The translations under genes were made by a program, and so were the position numbers. From Burkholderiales bacterium (GTDB taxonomy: Bacteria > Pseudomonadota > Gammaproteobacteria > Burkholderiales > Burkholderiaceae_C): DNA of 64,000 nt. The stretch spans positions 62,001 through 126,000 of the forward strand of contig JAGWTU010000011.1 of NCBI GenBank assembly GCA_028868825.1, in the 5' to 3' direction. Shown in pieces: positions 58,310-64,000 of this stretch; the first letter of the stretch is position 1; each line of letters starts with the position of its first letter. The notes under the pieces were generated by a model. It saw nothing but the letters and a program-made list of their open reading frames with translations, did no database searches and was not told the origin of the DNA.

Positions 58310-59737
58310 TCAGTAGCGGTAGGTATCGGGCTTGTACGGGCCGGCCTTCGGCACGCCGATGTACGCCGCCTGCTCGTCGCTGAGTTCGGTCAGCATCGCG
58401 CCGACCTTCTTCAGGTGCAGACGCGCGACCTTCTCGTCGAGATGCTTGGGCAGCACGTAGACCTTGCCCTGCTCGTAGTAGTCGCTGTGCGTGTACAGCT
58501 CGATCTGCGCGATCGTCTGGTTCGCGAACGACGAGCTCATCACGAAGCTCGGGTGGCCGGTGCCGCAGCCCAGGTTCACGAGCCGGCCCTTGGCGAGCAG
58601 GATGATGCGCTTGCCGTCGGGGAAGATCACATGGTCGACCTGCGGCTTGATCTCGTCCCAGGTGCAGTCGGCGAGCTGCGCGACGTCGATCTCGTTGTCG
58701 AAATGCCCGATGTTGCAGACGATGGCCTGGTCCTTCATCGCCGCCATGTGCGCGCGCGTGATGACGTTGCGGTTGCCGGTGCAGGTGACGAAGATGTCGG
58801 CCTTGTCGGCGGCGTATTCCATCGTCACGACCTTGTAGCCCTCCATCGCCGCCTGCAGCGCGTTGATGGGATCGATCTCGGTCACCCAGACCTGGGCCGA
58901 GAGCGCGCGCAGCGCCTGCGCGCTGCCCTTGCCGACATCGCCGTAGCCGGCGACGCAGGCGACCTTGCCGGCGACCATCACGTCGGTGGCGCGCTTGATC
59001 GCGTCGACGAGGCTCTCGCGGCAGCCGTAGAGGTTGTCGAACTTGCTCTTCGTCACCGAATCGTTGACGTTGATGGCGCGGAACATCAGCGTGCCCTTGG
59101 CCGACATCTCCTTGAGGCGGTGCACGCCGGTCGTCGTCTCCTCGGTGACGCCGATGATCTGCGCGCCCTTGCGGCTGTACCAGGTGGCGTCGAGCGCGAG
59201 CTTGGCCTTGATCGCGGCGTAGAGGATGGTCTCCTCCTCGCTCGTCGGGTTGGCGAGCACCGAGGCGTCGGTCTCGGCGCGCTTGCCCAGGTGCATCAGC
59301 AGCGTCGCGTCGCCGCCGTCGTCGAGGATCATGTTCGGGCCCTCGCCCTCGGCGCCCTTGCCGCCGAATTCGAAGATGCGGTGCGTGTAGTCCCAGTAGT
59401 CGACCAGCGTCTCGCCCTTGTAGGCGAACACCGGCGTGCCCTTGACGGCGAGCGCGGCGGCCGCATGGTCCTGGGTGCTGAAGATGTTGCACGAGGCCCA
59501 ACGCACCTGCGCGCCCAGCGCCTGCAGCGTCTCGACGAGCACGGCGGTCTGGATCGTCATGTGCAGGCTGCCGGCGATGCGTGCGCCGGCCAGCGGTTGC
59601 TTGGCCGCGAATTCCTCGCGGATCGCCATCAGACCGGGCATCTCGGTCTCGGCGATGCGGATTTCCTTGCGGCCCCAGTCGGCCAGTTCGAGGTTGGCGA
59701 CGAGGTGGTTCGCGGCGGGCTTGAGGACGGCATTCAT
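58310..59737 (-). CDS. ahcY: Adenosylhomocysteinase
   Basis: NAD-dependent hydrolase of S-adenosylhomocysteine to adenosine and homocysteine; 475 aa. Substrate-site blocks [12 protein letters not shown] and [17 protein letters not shown]-binding [14 protein letters not shown], the internal segment [17 protein letters not shown] found in the long bacterial form, and C-terminal KPDTYRY. The start MNAVLKPAA has TGGAG upstream. Expression is expected to rise when SAH accumulates, through the riboswitch at 59806-59882. Confidence 0.97.
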   Translation of the reverse strand: MNAVLKPAANHLVANLELADWGRKEIRIAETEMPGLMAIREEFAAKQPLAGARIAGSLHMTIQTAVLVETLQALGAQVRWASCNIFSTQDHAAAALAVKGTPVFAYKGETLVDYWDYTHRIFEFGGKGAEGEGPNMILDDGGDATLLMHLGKRAETDASVLANPTSEEETILYAAIKAKLALDATWYSRKGAQIIGVTEETTTGVHRLKEMSAKGTLMFRAINVNDSVTKSKFDNLYGCRESLVDAIKRATDVMVAGKVACVAGYGDVGKGSAQALRALSAQVWVTEIDPINALQAAMEGYKVVTMEYAADKADIFVTCTGNRNVITRAHMAAMKDQAIVCNIGHFDNEIDVAQLADCTWDEIKPQVDHVIFPDGKRIILLAKGRLVNLGCGTGHPSFVMSSSFANQTIAQIELYTHSDYYEQGKVYVLPKHLDEKVARLHLKKVGAMLTELSDEQAAYIGVPKAGPYKPDTYRY

Positions 59738-59805
59738 GTCGGGCTCCAGAGGTTGGGGCCTGCACGATGCGGCAGTGGGGAGAAACCACTCACCCGCGCA
59801 CGACT

Positions 59806-59882
59806 CGTGCAGGTGAGCGCGGTTGCAGTAGAACCCGCCGAGCCTGGCCTTCGCGACGAAGGTTGCAACGCTCCTCGACAGG
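59806..59882 (-). promoter_or_regulatory. SAH riboswitch controlling ahcY-metF
   Basis: On the minus strand the leader contains, in order, CGAGGAGCGTTGCAACC, then CCAGGCTCGG, then GCAACCGCGCTCACC: the conserved aptamer blocks of the S-adenosylhomocysteine riboswitch, with CGAG/CTCG and GAGCG/CGCTC pairings giving the pseudoknotted fold. Downstream, AGTGG/CCACT can form a hairpin (59774-59790) before the ahcY ribosome site, a candidate expression platform. Known members activate expression when SAH binds. Confidence 0.88.
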
Positions 59883-59901
59883 AGCCGCCATTCTAACCGC
59901 A

Positions 59902-59923
59902 CGCCCCCCGCGTTCGGGGGGCG
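59902..59923. terminator. GC-rich hairpin after ppk2
   Basis: CGCCCCCCG and CGGGGGGCG form a perfect 9-bp stem with a CGTT loop between the ppk2 stop and the riboswitch leader. It has only a weak T-run after it on the minus strand, so it may insulate rather than terminate fully. Confidence 0.55.
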
Positions 59924-59928
59924 CGGAT

Positions 59929-61107
59929 TCAGGAGCGCGCGATGTCCGGCGTGAATTCCTCCGCGGCGCCGGCGACCAGCGAGGCGCGGCCGACGAGCAG
60001 CGGATCGACGGCGCCGATGATCGCCGCGTCCTTGTTCGTGTACGGCAGGCGCTGCAGCAGATAGCGCATGGCGTTCAGGCGCGCGCGCTTCTTGCAATCG
60101 GACTTGATGACGGTCCACGGCGCGTCGGAGGTGTCGGTGTGGACGAACATCGCCTCCTTGGCCTGGGTGTACGAGTCCCATTTGTCGAGCGACGCGAGGT
60201 CGATCGGGCTCAGCTTCCACTGCTTGAGCGGATGCGCCTTGCGCTCCTTGAAGCGGCGCCGCTGCTCGGCGCGGCTGACCGAGAACCAGAACTTGAACAG
60301 CCGCACGCCCGAGCGCACGAGGTGGCGCTCGAACTCGGGCGTCTCGCGCAGGAACTCGTCGTATTCGGCATCGGTGCAGAAGCCCATCACGCGTTCGACG
60401 CCCGAGCGGTTGTACCAGCTGCGGTCGAAGAGCACGATCTCGCCGGCGGTCGGCAGATGCGAGATGTAGCGCTGGAAGTACCACTGGCCGCGCTCGACAT
60501 CGCTGGGTTTTTCCAGCGCGACGACGCGCGCGCCGCGCGGGTTCAGGTGTTCCATCATGCGCTTGATGGTGCCGCCCTTGCCGGCGGCGTCGCGGCCCTC
60601 GAACAGGATGACGACGCGCTGGCCGGTCTCCTTGACCCAGGCCTGGAGCTTGAGCAATTCGACCTGCAGACGGTATTTCTGCTTCTCGTAATTGCGCCGC
60701 GACATCAGGTTCTTGTACGGATAGCCGCCCTCGCGCCAGTTCGGCATCAGCTCGCTGTCGGGGTCGACGCCGTTGGTCGCCAGCCGCGCGCGCTGCGTCA
60801 GCAGGCGGCGCAGCGCGCGCGCCTCGTCGGGCGAGGCGCCGGCGACGAGGGCGCGCAACTGCTGCAGCAACTCGTCGGGCGGCTCGGTGCCGGAGCGCGC
60901 GACGATGTCGCCGACGGCGAGCGAGCTCACCGCCTCGTGGCGCTCGGTGGCGCGCGCGGCGATGCCGCTCTCGATGCGCGCCGGCGTGCGCGTGTCCTGC
61001 ACATCCCCGGACTTCGTCGTCCGGGCCGTCCGTGACGATCGCGGGGCAGCCTTGGCGGCGCGGCCGCGCGATGCGCGGTTCGGGGGGGTGGTGGGTTCCT
61101 TGGGCAT
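59929..61107 (-). CDS. ppk2: Polyphosphate kinase 2 (PPK2 family)
   Basis: Transfers phosphate between polyphosphate and nucleoside phosphates. 392 aa from the ATG at 61107 (an upstream ATG at 61143 is possible). The N-terminal about 90 residues are basic and disordered. The kinase core has Walker [17 protein letters not shown], the lid region with [16 protein letters not shown] and Walker B-like [19 protein letters not shown]. It is a one-domain PPK2; the class (NDP or NMP preference) cannot be fixed by eye. It reads toward ahcY but is separated from it by the hairpin and the riboswitch leader. Confidence 0.93.
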   Translation of the reverse strand: MPKEPTTPPNRASRGRAAKAAPRSSRTARTTKSGDVQDTRTPARIESGIAARATERHEAVSSLAVGDIVARSGTEPPDELLQQLRALVAGASPDEARALRRLLTQRARLATNGVDPDSELMPNWREGGYPYKNLMSRRNYEKQKYRLQVELLKLQAWVKETGQRVVILFEGRDAAGKGGTIKRMMEHLNPRGARVVALEKPSDVERGQWYFQRYISHLPTAGEIVLFDRSWYNRSGVERVMGFCTDAEYDEFLRETPEFERHLVRSGVRLFKFWFSVSRAEQRRRFKERKAHPLKQWKLSPIDLASLDKWDSYTQAKEAMFVHTDTSDAPWTVIKSDCKKRARLNAMRYLLQRLPYTNKDAAIIGAVDPLLVGRASLVAGAAEEFTPDIARS

Positions 61108-61260
61108 GAACTTCGAAGATGACGTTTCGATGACGGTAAACATCGATGATGGTCAGCACAACCCTCCCGGGGATTGATCGCGATCAAGACCGCCGACGTC
61201 GCCCGGCATCCGGCGGCCACGGCACCGCCGCTCCGGAGCAGGAGCCTGACGCAACCCACG

Positions 61261-61293
61261 CTAACGGCTGGCTAACGCCGGGCTGCCTAGCCT
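61261..61293 (+). promoter_or_regulatory. SARP-type direct-repeat promoter of the second lipoprotein-regulator module
   Basis: CTAACGG (61261-61267), 4 bp, CTAACGC (61272-61278), 9 bp, then TAGCCT (61288-61293) as -10. An additional CTGACGC (61246-61252) lies 15 bp upstream, out of register. The layout repeats 13319-13350 and 18733-18764, but here on the plus strand and before the other lipoprotein gene. Confidence 0.7.
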
Positions 61294-61329
61294 GTGCGCT
61301 CCGCTTGTCAACGAGGATAGGAGCGCCCC

Positions 61330-63246
61330 ATGAAGATCGTCCGATGGCTGGCCCTGCCCGTCGCCCTGGCCCTGGCGGCCTGCGGCGGCGGCGGCAGCAG
61401 CAGCAACCCCACCCCGCCACCGCCGCCCGCGAGCTATGCGCTGAGCGTCGGCATCACGAGTCCGGTGGCCGCCGGCGAGACCTTTACCTTCGGCCTGGGT
61501 GGCCAGCGCCTGGACATCGGCGCCGGCGGCGCGGCTTCGGCCTTCGCCCAGCCGCTGGCCGAGGGCAGCAGCTACAGCGTCAGCCAGCTCGCCGGGCCGC
61601 GCACCTGCACGCTGTCGGCCAATCACGTCGGCACGGTGGCCGGCCAGGCCGTCGCCGTCACCGCCGATTGCGGCACGCCGGTGGCCGCCGGCGCGCCCGG
61701 CGGCACGTTCTACGGCCCGGTGGGCGCCAGCGTCACGCTGCGCGACAACGGCGCCGACGATCTCGCGCTGACGATCGTCCTGGCCGCCGGCACCAGCGGT
61801 GCCTACGACCGCCGGGATTTCAGCTTCGCCACGCCGCTGCCCGGCGGCAGCGCCTACGCCGTGACCCTGCAGAGCGCGCCTGCGGGCCAGACCTGCCAGG
61901 TCTTCCGCGGCGCCGCCGGCACGGTGCCGGCGCCGACGGCGGTGGGCGTGGGCTGCGAGATCACCGACGACCTCGTCAGCCGCGGCAACGGCGCGACCGA
62001 GACGTCTTCGTACTACGAGAGCGCGACGCCGGTGATCGGCGGTGCCGCGGGGCCGATCGGCCGTACGACGCAGGGCTACGGCGAAGGTCGCTTCGTCGCC
62101 TTCGTCAGCTCGGCGGCGATCGCCGGCGCCAGCGGCCGGCACCGCCAGGTCTTCTGGCGCGACCGCATGACCGGCGTCACGCAACTCGTCAGCAGCGACG
62201 CCCAGGGCGCGGAAGGCAACGGTGACAGCGTCGCGCCGGCGATCTCGGCCGACGGGCTGACCGTGGCCTTCGAATCGACCGCCGGCAACCTCGTGCCCGG
62301 CGACACGAACGGCGTCAGCGATGTCTTCGTCTGGTCGGCCCTGGCGAGCGTGCCGGGCGTGCAGCGGGCGAGCGTCGGCGCCGGCGGCGTGCAGGCCGAC
62401 GGCGGCAGTTTCGAGCCGACGCTGTCGGGCGACGGCCGCGTGATCGCGTTCTCGAGCGGCGCCGACAACCTCACGCCCGGGGTCTCGGGCACCTCGACCG
62501 TCAACGTCTACCGCCGCGACCTCGTCGCCGGCGTCAACACCCTCGTCAGCGCCGACGCCCGCGGCGCCGGGGTCGGTGGCCTGCGCCCGGCGCTGGCCGA
62601 GGACGGCCAGCGGCTGGCCTTCTGGTCCTACGCTGCCAACCTGGTCACCGGCGACAACAACGGCCTGTGGGACATCTTCGTCCACGACCAGGGCAGCGGT
62701 GCGATCACGCGCGTCAGCCTCGCCACCGGCGGCGGCGAGCGCAACCAGGGCAGCGAGAGCGCCAGCCGCGTCGTCGCCCCGGCGATCTCGGGCGACGGCC
62801 GCTGGGTCGCCTACGCGACCACCGCCAGCAACGTCGTCGCCGGCGACACGAACAACGCGCAGGATGTCTTCGTCGTCGACACCCGCGACGGCAGCGTCGT
62901 GCGCGCCAGCGTCGGCGCCGGCGGCCTGCAGGGCAACGGCGACAGCCCCGTCGGCCAGGGCGAGCGGGTGGCGCTGTCGTACGACGGGCGCTGGCTGGCC
63001 TACACGACGGCGGCCGACAACCTGGGCGTGGCCCGCGGCAACGTCGTGCTGCGCGACCTGCGCGCGGGCACGAACCAGGTCGTCACCCAGCTCACCGGCG
63101 CCTTCGTCGATGCGCCGGCGATCTCGCGCAGCGGCGCCTACGTCGTGCTGGGGGCTTCGCAGCCGCTGGACCTGCGCTACCCGGGCAGCGGCCTGTTCGC
63201 GCATTTCACCGGGGTCGCGCGGGCCTGGTGGTGGCTCGACCATTGA
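61330..63246 (+). CDS. Surface lipoprotein, beta-propeller type, second SARP-like module
   Basis: A 638-aa lipoprotein (LALAACGGGG lipobox, Cys about 18) followed by a Ser/Pro linker. Residues about 30-220 are two Big/Ig-like repeats ending in similar TCxVxxGxxGTV motifs. From about 225 come repeated blades of the TolB/PD40 type: GDGRVIAFSSGADNLTPG, EDGQRLAFWSYAANLV, GDGRWVAYATTASNVVAGD and YDGRWLAYTTAADNLG, each with a D-x-F/V-V strand after it. No catalytic site is visible; a calcium- or ligand-binding propeller is likely. AGGATAGG precedes the ATG. Followed after 60 bp by the regulator. Confidence 0.85.
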   Translation: MKIVRWLALPVALALAACGGGGSSSNPTPPPPPASYALSVGITSPVAAGETFTFGLGGQRLDIGAGGAASAFAQPLAEGSSYSVSQLAGPRTCTLSANHVGTVAGQAVAVTADCGTPVAAGAPGGTFYGPVGASVTLRDNGADDLALTIVLAAGTSGAYDRRDFSFATPLPGGSAYAVTLQSAPAGQTCQVFRGAAGTVPAPTAVGVGCEITDDLVSRGNGATETSSYYESATPVIGGAAGPIGRTTQGYGEGRFVAFVSSAAIAGASGRHRQVFWRDRMTGVTQLVSSDAQGAEGNGDSVAPAISADGLTVAFESTAGNLVPGDTNGVSDVFVWSALASVPGVQRASVGAGGVQADGGSFEPTLSGDGRVIAFSSGADNLTPGVSGTSTVNVYRRDLVAGVNTLVSADARGAGVGGLRPALAEDGQRLAFWSYAANLVTGDNNGLWDIFVHDQGSGAITRVSLATGGGERNQGSESASRVVAPAISGDGRWVAYATTASNVVAGDTNNAQDVFVVDTRDGSVVRASVGAGGLQGNGDSPVGQGERVALSYDGRWLAYTTAADNLGVARGNVVLRDLRAGTNQVVTQLTGAFVDAPAISRSGAYVVLGASQPLDLRYPGSGLFAHFTGVARAWWWLDH

Positions 63247-63306
63247 GCAGCGGCCGGCGCCCGCTAAGCTCGCAGCGCCGGCGCGCCGGCCAACCCCGAG
63301 ATCCCG

Positions 63307-64000
63307 ATGATCCAGGCCGACCCACCGCCGCATCTCCACCTGTTGCTGGCCGGCACGCCGATGCTCGCGGCCGCGCGGCCGCGGCCACCGCGGCCGCTCG
63401 CGCGGCTCGACGGTGCCCTGCTGGCCTGGCTGGCGCTCGAAGGGTCGACGCCGCGCGCGCGCCTGGCGGCGCTGCTGTGGCCCGCACACTCGGTGGAGGC
63501 GGCGCGCAATTCGCTGCGCCAGCGGCTGTTCAAATTGCGGCGGCAGCTCGGGGTCGAACTGATCGCCGGGGGCGAGATGCTGGCGCTGGCCGCGGGCGTC
63601 AGCCACGACCTCGACGACGCGGATTCGGTGCTCGGCGACGAGGACCTCGGCTTCGGAGCCGAGTTCGACGCCTGGCTGGCGCAGCAGCGCGAGCGCCGCC
63701 GCGCCCGGCTGGCGCAGTCGCTGGTCGAGCTGTGCGAGGGGGCCGAGCGCGTCGGTGACTGGCCCGACGCGATCGCGCAGGCCGGCGAACTGCTGGCGCT
63801 GTCGCCGCTGAGCGAGACGGCGCATGCGCGTCTGATCCGCCTGCATTACCTGGCCGGCGACCGCAGCGCGGCGCTGCTGGCCTTCGACCGCTGCGAGCGC
63901 GTGCTCAAGCACGAGGTCGGCACGGCGCCGGGCGCCGACACGCTGGCGCTGCTGCGGCTGGTCGAGCGCGCCGAGGGCGGGGCGCCGCGGCTGCCGGTGC
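63307..64000 (+). CDS. SARP-like regulator with BTAD, C-terminus cut by window edge
   Basis: 231 codons are visible from the ATG at 63307 to the window edge. The N-terminal winged helix (about 8-95) has RLAALLWPAHSVEAARNSLR then QRLFKLRRQLG. The BTAD (about 110-225) has IRLHYLAGDRSAALLAFDRC and VLKHEVG. Both align closely with the start of the large regulator at 16766, including LHYLxGDRxAALxAF and CERVLKxE. The rest (probably ATPase and TPR) lies outside. It is downstream of the lipoprotein gene as in the first module. Confidence 0.87.
   Translation, partial: MIQADPPPHLHLLLAGTPMLAAARPRPPRPLARLDGALLAWLALEGSTPRARLAALLWPAHSVEAARNSLRQRLFKLRRQLGVELIAGGEMLALAAGVSHDLDDADSVLGDEDLGFGAEFDAWLAQQRERRRARLAQSLVELCEGAERVGDWPDAIAQAGELLALSPLSETAHARLIRLHYLAGDRSAALLAFDRCERVLKHEVGTAPGADTLALLRLVERAEGGAPRLPV

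Noticed and set aside
61261..63912. Long minus-strand frame opposite the second lipoprotein
   Set aside because: Composition is repetitive Arg/Gly/Ala/Asp-rich; the plus-strand gene has a lipobox, ribosome site and propeller repeats.

Overview
The window is 64 kb of GC-rich, densely coded chromosome from a betaproteobacterium, most likely order Burkholderiales (Rubrivivax/Leptothrix/Methylibium-like by inference). The support is a Burkholderiales-type porin, a SAH riboswitch in front of ahcY-metF, pilSR next to a CcsA-like protein and a PP0621-type protein, paired NrdR boxes before nrdA, a PAKKA-repeat histone H1-like protein and a complex-I NDUFA9-type epimerase. No phage, insertion sequence, CRISPR array or rRNA was seen.

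Layout. 0-11.9 kb is an accessory catabolic and surface region: a partial acyl-CoA ligase, an exported amidohydrolase divergent from a LysR regulator, an AraC regulator, a MaoC-like hydratase, a porin, and three envelope hydrolase-like proteins (a beta-lactamase-fold serine hydrolase, an alpha/beta-hydrolase without its nucleophile serine, and an M28-like protein without the usual metal ligands). 12-21.2 kb holds an OmpA/LamG-type surface protein, a giant SARP-like regulator (winged helix, BTAD, ATPase, TPR), a surface lipoprotein and a hybrid histidine kinase. 21.3-22.3 kb is a frameshifted gene remnant. 22.4-45 kb is mostly core: tRNA-Met, ftsY, ffh, a CcsA-like protein, pilS, pilR, nrdA, nrdB, an H1-like protein, purE, purK, sua5, tsaB, rimI and a 4Fe-4S uracil-DNA glycosylase. 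It is interrupted by one A/T-richer unknown gene and a pair of GDSL lipoproteins. 45-61 kb carries glmU, ttcA, folB, a pteridine-reductase-like SDR, cca, slt, a 5-formyl-THF cyclo-ligase, metF, ahcY and ppk2, so it is rich in folate and methyl-cycle genes. 61.3-64 kb is a second lipoprotein plus SARP-like regulator module that runs off the right edge.

The most interesting signal is a regulatory system built from the two SARP-like regulators. Both lie directly downstream of a secreted lipoprotein gene. The promoters of both lipoprotein genes, and of the OmpA-like gene next to the first regulator, carry the same architecture: CTAACGC-N4-CTRACGC followed 8-9 bp later by a -10-like TANNNT hexamer. 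An 11-bp direct-repeat period ending about 8 bp from the -10 is the hallmark of promoters bound by actinobacterial SARP regulators, and it is unexpected here. In the OmpA case the first repeat contains the regulator's own stop codon.

A second candidate regulon is marked by a 46-47 bp element found upstream of the acyl-CoA ligase and again upstream of the MaoC hydratase, pointing the same way relative to each gene and beside the AraC regulator.
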